From assembly GCA_002753185.1 (NCBI GenBank), contig PDZX01000002.1, forward strand, positions 1-64,000: a stretch of 64,000 nucleotides of DNA. Reading direction: 5' to 3'. Below are positions 18,669 through 27,952 of this stretch, piece after piece (position 1 is the first letter of the stretch; each line of letters begins with the position of its first letter). The notes beneath the pieces are model-generated. The model made no database searches, was not told the origin of the DNA, and saw nothing but the letters and a program-made list of their open reading frames with translations. The position numbers and the translations under genes were made by a program. This DNA is from Magnetococcales bacterium WMHbin3. Its GTDB lineage: Bacteria > Pseudomonadota > Magnetococcia > Magnetococcales > Magnetaquicoccaceae.

Positions 18669-20009
18669 TCATTGTGTGTCGGTGTTGCCTTTGGTGAGAA
18701 GCGGCTTGGTCGTCGTATCGCCTGAGATACTATACGGTGCCCGTGGCGAGGTAGGGAACGCACTCTGTGATCGCAACCATGCGATGCCACATGTTCCTGC
18801 CCAATAGATGTTCGTTGATTTGGACTCTTTTAAAAAATTTTTTTCATCATAGAAATTAACATTAACTACTTTACTATTTTTATCTGTGATGGTTTTTATG
18901 AATAATTTTTGAGGCAGGTTGTCCCAATAACGCGCATCCGCATCGACCTCGACATTGTTTGCAGCCAACCGGCTGGACAAACTGACTGCCAGCGCACCCA
19001 GTGCAAAAATTCCAGCCGCATTCGCATTATCCTTATGGCCAGTGGTCAAGGCTGTTGCAGCAACGACACCTCCTGCCGCCGCGCCAACACCTGCCGCCGT
19101 GGAGACGGTTTCCAGGGCGCTTTTGACCGTGGCTTTGCCGGCAAGCAAGGCATCGAATGCTCGCCCGCCCCGTGTGCTGGCCTGAAAATAGAGATCCTCG
19201 GCCTCCTCCATCTGGGCGTCGTTCCCTTGCAATGGTGGCAACTGGACGTGTGGTGTGTAATTCCCACCCCCCTTGCGTAGTTTGATCACCCGCACATTGG
19301 GAACATCATCCACGCCAGAGCTGTATTTGATGGGTGCCAAGCCGGTTTCGGCCACAACCAGCAGATTATCCGTTTCTTTGGGAATGGGCAATTTCGGATT
19401 CAGAAGCTTGGCCTTCTGAAAATGTTCTTGAGCCGCCTCCTTCTTGCCCCCGCAATGAGCCGCCCAACCTTGTAAAAAAACCAATGATGAAAAATCCGCA
19501 TTAAATTGATCATCCATTGACATGCTGTCCTGTATGAAACCGCCTAGAAAATGCGCCCCGGCATTTTCATGATCTCCGTTCATTAAATAAAGAAGTCCAC
19601 TATAATAAAATGTCATTGAACGCTCATAGGGATCACCCTTGAAATCCTTGACCGCCTCCTTGAAAAAATTGGAACGGGCCAACTGTGCTTCCGGGGTGTT
19701 TGCATAAATGGATTCAATGCCATTGACCGCTGCATCGAACATCAGCCTGGCCAACTTCAAATCTTTTAATTCCATGGATGCCAAGCCGATGCGGTCCGCG
19801 TTCAGTACCTGGTTCCGTCTGCCCTGCGCCTTGTATACGATAAGGTGGTCACGCAATTGTGCTGGCTTGTCGGCCAGAAAGGCGTCCACTTCCGTGCCGG
19901 CAAGCACTGATTCCTTTTCGCGATCACTGACACAAGATGGCAACAGTAGGAACAGAGAACAAACAGCAAAGTTCCTGAATGTGTTAAAAGAATAATCCAT
20001 AATCATCAC
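18669..20009 (-). CDS. COG3014-like lipoprotein
   Basis: A 446-residue predicted lipoprotein (LLLPSC, Cys26). The N-terminal half is helical and TPR-like, with DRIGLASMELKDLKLARLMFDAA and YYSGLLYLMNGDHENA, in the manner of the COG3014 family; a Gly/Ala-rich hydrophobic stretch (GVGAAAGGVVAATAL) follows near the middle. In Vibrio and Shewanella, COG3014, YcfL and LpoB genes occur side by side, which matches this operon. ATG at 20009 is used; another in-frame ATG is three codons on. The upstream gene ends three bases earlier. G+C is about 47%. Confidence 0.7.
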   Translation of the reverse strand: MMIMDYSFNTFRNFAVCSLFLLLPSCVSDREKESVLAGTEVDAFLADKPAQLRDHLIVYKAQGRRNQVLNADRIGLASMELKDLKLARLMFDAAVNGIESIYANTPEAQLARSNFFKEAVKDFKGDPYERSMTFYYSGLLYLMNGDHENAGAHFLGGFIQDSMSMDDQFNADFSSLVFLQGWAAHCGGKKEAAQEHFQKAKLLNPKLPIPKETDNLLVVAETGLAPIKYSSGVDDVPNVRVIKLRKGGGNYTPHVQLPPLQGNDAQMEEAEDLYFQASTRGGRAFDALLAGKATVKSALETVSTAAGVGAAAGGVVAATALTTGHKDNANAAGIFALGALAVSLSSRLAANNVEVDADARYWDNLPQKLFIKTITDKNSKVVNVNFYDEKNFLKESKSTNIYWAGTCGIAWLRSQSAFPTSPRAPYSISGDTTTKPLLTKGNTDTQ

Positions 20010-20012
20010 TTG

Positions 20013-20450
20013 TTATCTGTTATTTGTAGAGTCTTTCTGCATCATGTCCTGCATTTCCAGGCGCAACACCTTGCATGAACTTGGAGAGATCGACATGGTT
20101 GCATATCCGGAGGCGCCATCCATGATGTGTCGCATGCCCCGCAAGAATCCTTGTGCATAGGTATTTGCGGCGTCGGACGTTTTCGTTTCCGGGAAGTCCC
20201 TGGCAATCGAACTCGCCACAAAGGTGCGCAACTGCTCCGCATCGGCCTCTTTGCCGCATCGCGCCAAAACTTCAACATAAGATAATAGTGTTGCATATTT
20301 TTCGATAATTTTAGATGTGTCTGCTGGTACGGAAGGGTTGACTTCAGCATAGCCGGATGAAGAGATCAACACGAATAGGCAGGCCAACATTGTGACGGCA
20401 ATCGGTGTTGACCAACTATCTCGCCACGGAAGCTTGTTTAAATGGATCAT
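20013..20450 (-). CDS. Small exported protein of unknown function
   Basis: A 145-residue protein, first gene of the caspase/LpoB operon. Residues ~15-37 form a signal peptide (ITVMLACLFVLISSSGYA-like, cleavage after GYA). The mature part has two Cys residues that could form a disulphide (ARCGKEA and SSCKVL) and is otherwise helical. No family is recognised. GGAG at 20457-20460 supports the ATG at 20450; a TTG two codons earlier is not needed. Confidence 0.65.
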   Translation of the reverse strand: MIHLNKLPWRDSWSTPIAVTMLACLFVLISSSGYAEVNPSVPADTSKIIEKYATLLSYVEVLARCGKEADAEQLRTFVASSIARDFPETKTSDAANTYAQGFLRGMRHIMDGASGYATMSISPSSCKVLRLEMQDMMQKDSTNNR

Positions 20451-20775
20451 TATCAACTCCTTGCTAGTAATACCTCTGCAGCGTTACATCGCGTGCTTCG
20501 TTCGACACTCCACGCTGATTTTACCGCCTTTACTAAGTTCTAAAGTCTATTTTTAAGTATATTCTCACAAATCCCATTCTTGGTGCAAGCAAAAAATTTC
20601 CGCCACCTCTATACGCGATGTGTCTGGAGGGGGTCAGGTGTCATTGCCCGCAAAATCATAGAGTTTTTTGAAAATTTGCGGCTATCGTCTTTCCTTGATG
20701 TCGTCATGGCTTGTGAACTCTGCCATGTCAGGTGAATTTCACATGGGATCGACTTTGAATCTTGTGCTGATTGCC

Positions 20776-20804
20776 TTGCAATCGCGCCGATTTGCCGTTA
20801 CACT
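20776..20804 (+). promoter_or_regulatory. Sigma-70 promoter of the rpsB operon
   Basis: TTGCAA (20776-20781) and TACACT (20799-20804) are 17 bases apart. Transcription from here would give an rpsB leader of about 130 bases, long enough for regulation by a leader structure. Confidence 0.65.
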
Positions 20805-20849
20805 AATCCGGTTTGACAATCCACCCATTTCACACGCCGACCCACCGGC

Positions 20850-20880
20850 GGCCCTGGCTCCCCGGCGACGGGGAAGGGCC
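20850..20880 (+). ncRNA. Candidate rpsB leader hairpin
   Basis: GGCCCT and AGGGCC enclose TCCCCG-GCGA-CGGGGA: a 12-bp stem with a GNRA-type tetraloop and a three-base GGC bulge on the 5' side. It lies about 60 bases before rpsB and is not followed by a T run, so it is not a terminator. S2 autoregulation through an rpsB leader is known in other proteobacteria; equivalence here is a guess. Confidence 0.4.
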
Positions 20881-20940
20881 GAAGCGCCAACCGGAGCGGC
20901 GGAGGACCAAGCCAAAACCCAAGTAGAAGGATGAGTGACC

Positions 20941-21714
20941 ATGGCAACATTTTCGATTCGTGAACTGCTGGACGCGGGCTTCCATTTCGGTCATCAGACC
21001 AAACGCTGGAACCCCAAGATGGGCCGTTACATCCATTCCTCCCGGAATGGGGTCCATATCATCAACCTGCAAAAGACCATCTACATGCTGCGTGACGCCT
21101 GCCGTTTCGTCACCGAGCGGGTCAGCGAGGGGGGCGTGGTCCTCTTCGTGGGGACCAAGCGTCAGGTGGTGGAACTGGTCGCCGAGGAGGCGGCCCGCAC
21201 CAAACAGTATTACGTCAATCACCGCTGGCTCGGCGGCACCCTCACCAACTGGAAGACCATTCAGGATTCCATCCGTCGCCTCAAGGAGATCGAAAAGATG
21301 CGCGACGACGGCTCCTGGCAGGTCCTGCCCAAAAAGGAGGTGATGCGCCTGGAACGCCAGAAGGAGAAGATGGAACGCTCCCTGGGCGGCATCAAGGACA
21401 TGTCGCGCCTGCCCGACCTGATCATCGTCGTGGACGTCAACAAGGAGTCCATCGCCGTGGCCGAGGCCAACAAGCTCAACATCCCGGTGGTGGCATTGGT
21501 GGACTCCAACTGCAACCCGGACGATATCGACTGGGTGGTCCCTGGCAACGATGACGCCATTCGCTCCCTGAAGCTTTTCCTCAACAAGATGGGCGAGGCG
21601 ATCCTGGAAGGGAAGCGGCCGGATATCTCCGAGGCCATGTTCACCGGCAAGCCGGAGGGGGGCGGCGCTTCCGGCGAGGGGGACGCCCTGGAAGCCCAGA
21701 CCACGGACGCCTGA
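20941..21714 (+). CDS. rpsB: 30S ribosomal protein S2
   Basis: S2 is an essential protein of the small subunit, binding on its back near S1. The 257 residues start [20 protein letters not shown] and contain RWNPKMG and [14 protein letters not shown], all strongly conserved. The ATG at 20941 gives the normal N-terminus and has AGAAGG about ten bases upstream; the in-frame GTG six bases earlier is unlikely. It starts the conserved rpsB-tsf-pyrH-frr order. Confidence 0.97.
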   Translation: MATFSIRELLDAGFHFGHQTKRWNPKMGRYIHSSRNGVHIINLQKTIYMLRDACRFVTERVSEGGVVLFVGTKRQVVELVAEEAARTKQYYVNHRWLGGTLTNWKTIQDSIRRLKEIEKMRDDGSWQVLPKKEVMRLERQKEKMERSLGGIKDMSRLPDLIIVVDVNKESIAVAEANKLNIPVVALVDSNCNPDDIDWVVPGNDDAIRSLKLFLNKMGEAILEGKRPDISEAMFTGKPEGGGASGEGDALEAQTTDA

Positions 21715-21737
21715 TCCATACATAAGGAAATGAAACC

Positions 21738-22655
21738 ATGACTGTCACTGCGAATCTCGTCAAGGACCTCCGGGAAAAGACCGGAGCCGGCATGATGGAC
21801 TGCAAGAAGGCGCTCACCGAAACCAACGGCGACCTGGAAGCCGCCGTGGACTGGCTGCGCAAGAAGGGGATTTGCACCGCCTCGAAGAAATCGGGCCGCG
21901 TGGCCGCCGAGGGCAAGGTGGTGGTGGCCGCCGCCGGGCAACGGGGCGCCTTGCTGGAGGTGAATACCGAAACCGACTTCACCGCTAAAAACGAAAAATT
22001 CATCGCCTACGCCACCACCGCCGTGGAGACGGCCCTGGCCAATGGGGTGGACGAACTGGAGGCCCTGGCCGCCACGCCCTATCCCGGAGCCGGTCGCAGT
22101 GTGGCCGAGGAGTTGACTGCGCTCATCGCTTCCATCGGCGAAAACATGAACCTGCGCCGCCTGTCCAGCCTGACCGTCACCTGCGGGGTGGTGGTGGGCT
22201 ACAGCCACATGGCCGGCAAGATCGGCACCCTGGTGGGCCTGGAGTCGGATGCCGCCGATCAGGAGGCCCTGCGCGAGTTGGGCAAGAAAATTGCCATGCA
22301 CGTCGCCGCCTCCACCCCCTTCTACCTCAACCGGGAGGAGGTCCCCATCGCCGACCTGGAGCGCGAAAAGTCGGTCCTGGCCGAGCAGGCGCGTGCTTCC
22401 GGCAAACCGGAGGCCATCATCGAGAAAATGGTGGTGGGCCGACTCTCCAAGTTCTACGGCGACACCTGCCTGGTGGAGCAGCCCTTTGTCATGGATCAGG
22501 AACAGACCGTGCAGGCAGTGGTGGACGCGGCGGCCAAGCAACTGGGCAGCAAGATCCGGGTCAGCGGTTTCGCCCGTTTCATGATGGGCGAGGGGCTGCA
22601 AAAACGGGATGACGACTTCGCCGCCGAGGTGGCCAAGCAGGTCGGCGGCCAGTAA
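21738..22655 (+). CDS. tsf: Elongation factor Ts
   Basis: EF-Ts exchanges GDP for GTP on EF-Tu. The 305 residues include the N-terminal [20 protein letters not shown] and the [10 protein letters not shown] motif (TDFVARN-type) that contacts EF-Tu. A GGAAA-type Shine-Dalgarno precedes the ATG; 23 bases separate it from rpsB. Length and order are standard. Confidence 0.97.
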   Translation: MTVTANLVKDLREKTGAGMMDCKKALTETNGDLEAAVDWLRKKGICTASKKSGRVAAEGKVVVAAAGQRGALLEVNTETDFTAKNEKFIAYATTAVETALANGVDELEALAATPYPGAGRSVAEELTALIASIGENMNLRRLSSLTVTCGVVVGYSHMAGKIGTLVGLESDAADQEALRELGKKIAMHVAASTPFYLNREEVPIADLEREKSVLAEQARASGKPEAIIEKMVVGRLSKFYGDTCLVEQPFVMDQEQTVQAVVDAAAKQLGSKIRVSGFARFMMGEGLQKRDDDFAAEVAKQVGGQ

Positions 22656-22664
22656 ACAGGGGGG

Positions 22665-23372
22665 ATGATGCGACGTATTCTTCTGAAGCTTTCGGGAGAG
22701 GCCCTCATGGGGTCCGGGGGCGAGAATCTCGACCCCCGGTTTCTCAAGCGGCTGGCCAGGGAGATCCTGGATGCATGCGCGCAAGGGGCACAGCCGGCCA
22801 TCGTGGTGGGGGGCGGCAACATCTATCGCGGGGCCACCGGCGCGGCGCTGGGCATGGAACGCAGCAGCGCCGACCAGATGGGCATGCTGGCCACGGTGAT
22901 CAACTCCCTGGCCCTGCAGGCGGCCATCGAGGCCGAAGGCGGGGTGGCGCGGGTCATGTCGGCCATCGCCATGCCCCAGGTGGCCGAACCGTTCGTCCAG
23001 AAGGAGGCGGTGCGCCATCTGGAGCAGGGACGGGTGGTGATCTTCGCTGCCGGGACCGGCAATCCCTATTTCACCACCGATACCGCAGCCAGCCTGCGGG
23101 CGGCCGAGATCCACGCCGATCTGCTGCTCAAGGGGACCAAGGTGGACGGGGTGTACGACTCCGATCCGGCCAGGAATCCCAATGCCAGCAAATTCGACCG
23201 TCTGACCTATGACGAGGTGCTGTTCAAGGGGTTGCGGGTGATGGATCTGACGGCCATCACCCTCTGCCGCGACAACCGGATTCCGCTGTGCGTCTTTTCC
23301 ATCCTGGAGCCGGGCAATCTGGCGGCCATCCTGGCTGGGGAAGCGCGCGGGACCACCATCGGCATGGCGTGA
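22665..23372 (+). CDS. pyrH: Uridylate kinase
   Basis: PyrH phosphorylates UMP to UDP and is allosterically controlled by GTP and UTP. The 235 residues start [14 protein letters not shown], the family signature, and contain [10 protein letters not shown] and [15 protein letters not shown]. Two adjacent ATGs (22665 and 22668) follow a GGGGGG run; either could be used. The enzyme supplies UDP, and through pyrG CTP, for nucleotide and sugar-nucleotide synthesis. Confidence 0.97.
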   Translation: MMRRILLKLSGEALMGSGGENLDPRFLKRLAREILDACAQGAQPAIVVGGGNIYRGATGAALGMERSSADQMGMLATVINSLALQAAIEAEGGVARVMSAIAMPQVAEPFVQKEAVRHLEQGRVVIFAAGTGNPYFTTDTAASLRAAEIHADLLLKGTKVDGVYDSDPARNPNASKFDRLTYDEVLFKGLRVMDLTAITLCRDNRIPLCVFSILEPGNLAAILAGEARGTTIGMA

Positions 23373-23402
23373 CCGTCATGCCTGGCCAAGAGAGATGAGA
23401 CG

Positions 23403-23960
23403 ATGATCGAACCGGTTCTGCAAGCCCTGGATCAAAAAATGATCAAGACCGTGCATGCCTTGAAGGAGGAGTTGGCCTCTCTGCGCACCGGGCGGGCGTC
23501 CACCTCGCTTTTGGATCGGATCATGGTGCCGGCCTACGGTTCCGACACCCCGCTCAACCAGGTGGCCACCATGAACGTGCCGGAACCCCGCATGATCACC
23601 ATCCAGCCCTGGGACAAAAAGCTGATCAAGGCCATCGAAAAGGCCATCCTGGAGTCCGACCTGGGCTTGAATCCCTCCAATGACGGCGTGGTCATCCGCG
23701 TGCCCCTGCCGGAGTTGACCGAGGAGCGGCGCAAGGATCTGGTCAAGCTGGTCTACAAGGCCGGAGAGCACGCCAAGGTGGCCATGCGCAACGTGCGGCG
23801 CGAGACCATGGACCAGTTCAAAAAGATGGAAAAGAACAAGGAAATTTCGCAGGACGATCTGCGGCACATGGAAAAGGTCGTGCAGGAGCGCACCGATCGG
23901 CATATCAAGGAGGTGGAGGAGACCGTCGCCCACAAGGAGGCGGATGTCATGCGGGTGTGA
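23403..23960 (+). CDS. frr: Ribosome recycling factor
   Basis: RRF splits post-termination ribosomes together with EF-G. The 185-residue length is exact for the family. Conserved segments are [14 protein letters not shown], the [15 protein letters not shown] block and [25 protein letters not shown] (in part). It continues the canonical order after pyrH. Confidence 0.97.
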   Translation: MIEPVLQALDQKMIKTVHALKEELASLRTGRASTSLLDRIMVPAYGSDTPLNQVATMNVPEPRMITIQPWDKKLIKAIEKAILESDLGLNPSNDGVVIRVPLPELTEERRKDLVKLVYKAGEHAKVAMRNVRRETMDQFKKMEKNKEISQDDLRHMEKVVQERTDRHIKEVEETVAHKEADVMRV

Positions 23961-23998
23961 CGGGGTGGATGGCCGGTTCGGTGCGTGAAGGATGATCG

Positions 23999-24718
23999 AT
24001 GACCAATGTTCCACTTGAAAAGCGGCCGCGGCATATCGCCATTGTCATGGATGGCAATCGCCGGTGGGCAAGGCGCCATTTTTTGCCCAGGATCGAGGGT
24101 CATCGCCGTGGCGTCAAGGCCGTGCGGCGAACCGTGGAGGCCTGTCTGGCCTTCCAGATTTCCACCCTGACCCTCTACACCTTCTCCTCGGAGAACTGGA
24201 ATCGTCCCCAGGAGGAGGTGGCCTCGTTGATGAACCTGTTGGCCATCCATCTGCGCAAGGAGATGGATGATCTGATCTCCCAGGGGGTCCGTTTCCGCGC
24301 CTTGGGGCGCATCGCCGAACTGCCGGCGGAGATCCAGCAGTTGGTACGCGATCTGGAGGAGCGGACCCGCACCAACACGACGCTGGATTTCAACATCGCC
24401 CTGAATTACGGCGGTCGTCAGGAGTTGGTGGATGCGGTACGGGTCCTGGCCGGCGAGGTGGCCGCCGGGCGTCTCGCCCCGGAGGGGATCACCGAGGATC
24501 TGCTCTCCGCCCACCTGACCACGGGGGGCCAGCCGGATCCCGACCTGTTGATCCGCACCGGCGGCGAACAGCGGATCAGCAACTTCCTGTTGTGGCAGAT
24601 GGCCTATACCGAAATGGTCTTCCTGCCCATTTTCTGGCCGGAGTTCGAGGCGAGCCACCTCGAGGCCGCCATTCGTGAGTACGCCAACCGGGATCGCCGC
24701 TTCGGCGCGGCCCGTTAA
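23999..24718 (+). CDS. uppS: Undecaprenyl diphosphate synthase (cis-prenyltransferase)
   Basis: UppS extends farnesyl diphosphate with isopentenyl units to C55 undecaprenyl diphosphate, the carrier lipid for peptidoglycan and O-antigen. The 239 residues carry HIAIVMDGNRRWARR with the catalytic Asp, LTLYTFSSENW, and DLLIRTGGEQRISNFLLWQ. The start is the ATG at 23999, 38 bases after frr. Confidence 0.96.
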   Translation: MTNVPLEKRPRHIAIVMDGNRRWARRHFLPRIEGHRRGVKAVRRTVEACLAFQISTLTLYTFSSENWNRPQEEVASLMNLLAIHLRKEMDDLISQGVRFRALGRIAELPAEIQQLVRDLEERTRTNTTLDFNIALNYGGRQELVDAVRVLAGEVAAGRLAPEGITEDLLSAHLTTGGQPDPDLLIRTGGEQRISNFLLWQMAYTEMVFLPIFWPEFEASHLEAAIREYANRDRRFGAAR

Positions 24719-24736
24719 CCCATGGAATGATGCCGG

Positions 24737-25570
24737 ATGATCGTTCGTTCCCTCTCCGCCCTGGTTCTGATTCCGCTGCTGCTGTGGCTGCTGCTCGCGG
24801 GGACGCGGGACATGCTCTTCGTCTTGCTGCTGGTGGCGAGTGGTCTTTTGTTGTGGGAGTGGCTGGCGTTGCGCGCGCGTCCGGTGGTGTTGCGGATTTT
24901 CTTGCCGCTTTTGGGGGCGGTTTGGCTGCTGCTGGGCACGGGGTACGGCGGGCGTACGGATTGGATCCCCGTGGAGCTGGCCGCGATCCTGTTCGCGCTG
25001 CTGGTTGTGGCGGTGGCGGAATACCAGCGGAGCAGGGTGGTGTCGGATCTGGCGGGGTTTCGTTTCATGGGGGTGCTTTATTGCGGGCTGCCCCTGCTGC
25101 TGCTGGACTCCATCCGGGCCATGGAGCACGGCGGACGGTTGATTTGCCTGCTTTTGTTCGTCATCTGGGCCACGGATACCGGGGCGCTGCTGGCCGGTCG
25201 GACCTGGGGGGGGAGCAAGCTGGCCCCGGACATCAGCCCGAACAAGACCTGGGCCGGTTTCTGGGGGGGGATGGTGCTGGGCGCCCTGACCGGGCTTGGG
25301 CTGGGGATCGGTGGTTTCGTCCCGGTGATCTCGCCTTTGGCCGGAGGTGTGCTGGGCGTGGTGTTGTCGTTCGTCGGGCAGGTCGGCGACTTGGTGGAAT
25401 CGGTCCTCAAGCGCGAGGCGGGGGTCAAGGATACCGGCAGTCTGATTCCCGGTCATGGGGGGTTGCTGGACCGGCTGGACAGCCTGTTGTTCGCCATTCC
25501 GATCTTTGCCTTGTATCTGCGGTTGGGCGCCAACGGCGTGGCGGCGGGAGCATCCCCTTTTGGCCCCTAG
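24737..25570 (+). CDS. cdsA: Phosphatidate cytidylyltransferase
   Basis: CdsA makes CDP-diacylglycerol from phosphatidic acid and CTP in the inner membrane. The 277 residues are mostly hydrophobic, with about eight membrane segments. The C-terminal signature (SVLKREAGVKDTGSLIPGHGG then LDRLDS) is clear, as is DTGALLAGRTWG upstream. It sits between uppS and dxr in the usual order; its end overlaps the dxr start. Confidence 0.95.
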   Translation: MIVRSLSALVLIPLLLWLLLAGTRDMLFVLLLVASGLLLWEWLALRARPVVLRIFLPLLGAVWLLLGTGYGGRTDWIPVELAAILFALLVVAVAEYQRSRVVSDLAGFRFMGVLYCGLPLLLLDSIRAMEHGGRLICLLLFVIWATDTGALLAGRTWGGSKLAPDISPNKTWAGFWGGMVLGALTGLGLGIGGFVPVISPLAGGVLGVVLSFVGQVGDLVESVLKREAGVKDTGSLIPGHGGLLDRLDSLLFAIPIFALYLRLGANGVAAGASPFGP

Positions 25571-26777
25571 GTCCATTGCCCTGCTTGGCTGCACGGGATC
25601 GGTGGGGGTCGCGGTCCTGGATGTGGTGGCGGCCCATCCCGATCGGTTCCGGGTGGTGGCCATGGCGGCTTCCGGGTCCAATCCTTCCCTGCTTTTGGAG
25701 CAGATCCGCCTTTTTCGTCCCAAGGCCGTGGCGCTGTGGAGCGTGGAGGCCGCCGAGCGGTTGCGGGAGCGGCTGGCGGGCGAGCCGGTCGAGGTGCTCG
25801 CCGGCCTGACCGGGGTGGAGAACATCGCCGCCTGGGATGGGGTGGACATGACCGTTTCCGCCATCGTCGGGGCCGCCGGACTGCGTCCCACCCTGGCCGC
25901 GTTGCGCGCCGGCAAGGATGTCGCCCTGGCCAACAAGGAGTGCCTGGTGATGGCCGGCCGCTTCTTCATGGAAGAGGCCCGGCGCTGCGGGGTGCGGGTG
26001 ATCCCGGTGGATTCGGAGCACAGCGCCATTTTTCAGGTTCTGTTTCAGGGGCAGCGTGATCAGGAGGAGGTCTCCTTGCATGTGGATCCCTCGGCGCGTT
26101 TGATCCTGACCGCCTCCGGGGGGCCTTTCCGGGGGTTCGACGCGCAGCGGCTGACCGGGGTCACCCTGGCCCAGGCCCTCAACCATCCCAACTGGAGCAT
26201 GGGCAGGAAGATCACCATCGATTCCGCCACCTGCATGAACAAGGGGTTGGAGGTGATCGAAGCCCATCATCTTTTCGGCGTGGATCCCGGTCGCATCGAG
26301 GTGGTGATCCATCCGGAAAGCATTGTGCATTCCATGGTCGCCTGGCCGGACGGTTCGGTCCTGGCCCAGTTGGGGGTGCCCGACATGCGCACCCCCATTG
26401 CCGTGGCCCTGGCCTGGCCGGAACGGATCGCGGCCCCGGTGCCGGCCCTGGATCTGGTGCGTGTCGGGACGTTGCGCTTTTTCGGCCCGCCGGATCCCGC
26501 AGCCTTTCCTTGCCTGGAGCTGGCTTACGCCGCCCTGCGGCGGGGCGGGGGGGCGCCGGCGATCCTCAACGGCGCCAACGAGGTGGCGGTACACGCCTTC
26601 CTGGATCGGCGCATCGGCTTCATGGAGATTCCATCCCTCATCGAGTGGACGCTCGAACAGGCCGACGACGCAGGTGAACCGGGATCGGTGAGTGACATTC
26701 TGGAAGTGGATCATTGGGCGCGCGGGCGGGCCGACGAGTGGATCGTCCGTTACGGAAAGGGACCTGAGGTGGCATGA
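25560..26777 (+). CDS. dxr: 1-deoxy-D-xylulose 5-phosphate reductoisomerase
   Basis: Dxr (IspC) converts DXP to methylerythritol 4-phosphate, the committed step of the MEP isoprenoid pathway that feeds uppS. The ~405 residues contain the NADPH-binding SIALLGCTGSVG, ALANKECLV, PVDSEHSAIFQ and KITIDSATCMNKGLE; Cys replaces the usual Met in the last. No ATG or GTG stands just before the Rossmann motif. A TTG at 25560 is in frame, nine codons before the glycine-rich motif, and overlaps cdsA by 11 bases, so it is the most likely start. An ATG at 25455 lies too deep in cdsA. Confidence 0.93.
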   Translation: MAPRSIALLGCTGSVGVAVLDVVAAHPDRFRVVAMAASGSNPSLLLEQIRLFRPKAVALWSVEAAERLRERLAGEPVEVLAGLTGVENIAAWDGVDMTVSAIVGAAGLRPTLAALRAGKDVALANKECLVMAGRFFMEEARRCGVRVIPVDSEHSAIFQVLFQGQRDQEEVSLHVDPSARLILTASGGPFRGFDAQRLTGVTLAQALNHPNWSMGRKITIDSATCMNKGLEVIEAHHLFGVDPGRIEVVIHPESIVHSMVAWPDGSVLAQLGVPDMRTPIAVALAWPERIAAPVPALDLVRVGTLRFFGPPDPAAFPCLELAYAALRRGGGAPAILNGANEVAVHAFLDRRIGFMEIPSLIEWTLEQADDAGEPGSVSDILEVDHWARGRADEWIVRYGKGPEVA

Positions 26778-27856
26778 ATACTCTGTTTTGGGCTGTGGTG
26801 GTGTTGGGCATCCTGATCTTTGTGCATGAGTTGGGCCATTTTCTGCTGGCGCGGTTCTTCGGAGTGCGGGTGCTGGTCTTTTCCCTGGGGTTCGGTCCCC
26901 GCATCGCGGGTTGGAGCCGGGGCGAGGGGAGCACGGAATACCGCCTCTCCGCCGTGCCTCTGGGGGGCTATGTCAAGATGCTGGGTGAGTCCCAGGATGA
27001 GGACGATCCGCCCGTCCCCCCGGAGGAGCGTCGTTTCGCCTTCGACCATCAGGGGGTGTGGGCGCGGTTCTGGATCGTGTTTGCCGGTCCGGCGTTCAAT
27101 TTTTTCTTCGCGCTTTTCTTTCTGATCATGGCCTTCATGATCGGGGTGGACGAGGTGCTCCCGGTGGTGGGCACGGTCTCTCCCGACATGCCTGCCGCCG
27201 AGGCCGGGATCCAGGTGGGGGACCGGATCGTGGCCATCGACGACCGCCCCGTGACCCGCTGGGAGGTGTTGAGCCGGACCATCAAGGAGTCGGATGGCCG
27301 GGCCATGCAATTCACCGTCGAGCGGGGCCGCGAGGCATTCCTGGTCAAGATCCAGCCAGGGGTGCGGGAGATGACCAACCTGTTTGGCGAGCAGGTCAGG
27401 ACCTTTCTGATCGGGATCGGGCCGGGCGATGCCGTGGAGCGGGTCGAATACCCCCTGGCCGAGGCGTGGCGGCGGGGCGCGGAACAGACCTGGCGCATGA
27501 CCGAAATGATCGTGACCGGGGTCTGGAAACTCATCACCCGCGCGGTCCCGGCCGATCAGATCGGCGGGCCGCTGATGATCGCCGAGATGGCCGGCAAGAC
27601 TGCCGCCCAGGGGAGCAGCAGCCTGTTGTTCTTCATGGCGCTGATCTCCATCAATCTGGGGATTTTGAATCTCCTGCCCATCCCGGTTCTGGATGGCGGA
27701 CATCTTTTCTTTTTCCTGATCGAGGCGGCCAAGGGGTCGCCGGTACCGGATGGGATTCAACTGGCGGCCAACCGTGCGGGCATGACCCTGTTGATTCTCC
27801 TGATGGTGTGGGCCATGAAAAACGATCTGGTGCGCATGTTTCCTTTCGCGCAGTAA
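26774..27856 (+). CDS. rseP: Site-2 intramembrane zinc protease RseP
   Basis: RseP cleaves membrane-embedded regulators such as anti-sigma factors, and clears signal peptide remnants. The 360 residues show the active-site HELGH in the first membrane segment, GGYVKMLGE, a single PDZ domain (residues ~125-200, GIQVGDRIVAIDDRPV) and LNLLPIPVLDGGHL with the third metal ligand Asp. E. coli RseP has two PDZ domains and about 450 residues; this is the shorter one-PDZ form. The start overlaps the dxr stop by four bases. Confidence 0.95.
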   Translation: MNTLFWAVVVLGILIFVHELGHFLLARFFGVRVLVFSLGFGPRIAGWSRGEGSTEYRLSAVPLGGYVKMLGESQDEDDPPVPPEERRFAFDHQGVWARFWIVFAGPAFNFFFALFFLIMAFMIGVDEVLPVVGTVSPDMPAAEAGIQVGDRIVAIDDRPVTRWEVLSRTIKESDGRAMQFTVERGREAFLVKIQPGVREMTNLFGEQVRTFLIGIGPGDAVERVEYPLAEAWRRGAEQTWRMTEMIVTGVWKLITRAVPADQIGGPLMIAEMAGKTAAQGSSSLLFFMALISINLGILNLLPIPVLDGGHLFFFLIEAAKGSPVPDGIQLAANRAGMTLLILLMVWAMKNDLVRMFPFAQ

Positions 27857-27889
27857 GCCTTTGCGTGTAGAATCGCGCAAGGAATTCTC

Positions 27890-27918
27890 TTGCCCAACCC
27901 ATGCGTCTGGGGTATGGT
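27890..27918 (+). promoter_or_regulatory. Candidate promoter of bamA
   Basis: TTGCCC (27890-27895) and TATGGT (27913-27918) have a 17-base spacer, 35 bases before the bamA start. It would allow bamA-skp-lpx transcription independent of the upstream ribosomal-protein operon. No sigma-E type element was seen. Confidence 0.45.
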
Positions 27919-27952
27919 TGTCCAATTTTGTCACGTCTGCCATGAGGAAAAG

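Larger units (their letters stand above)
20451..20940. promoter_or_regulatory. Divergent regulatory region between the caspase/LpoB operon and rpsB
   Basis: 490 bases without a convincing gene. The left part (20520-20600) is AT-rich and carries a minus-strand TATACT about 110 bases before the first gene of the caspase/LpoB operon, with no clear -35. The right part holds the rpsB promoter and a leader hairpin (separate entries). A possible 88-codon reading frame at 20668-20934 lacks codon character and family similarity. Confidence 0.6.

Noticed and set aside
20668-20934. An 88-codon frame before rpsB
   Set aside because: It spans the rpsB promoter and leader hairpin and has no Shine-Dalgarno or recognisable product.
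27853-27890. Hairpin CCTTTGCG / CGCAAGG between rseP and bamA
   Set aside because: It needs a bulged base and is followed by no T tract, so neither terminator nor regulatory role is supported.
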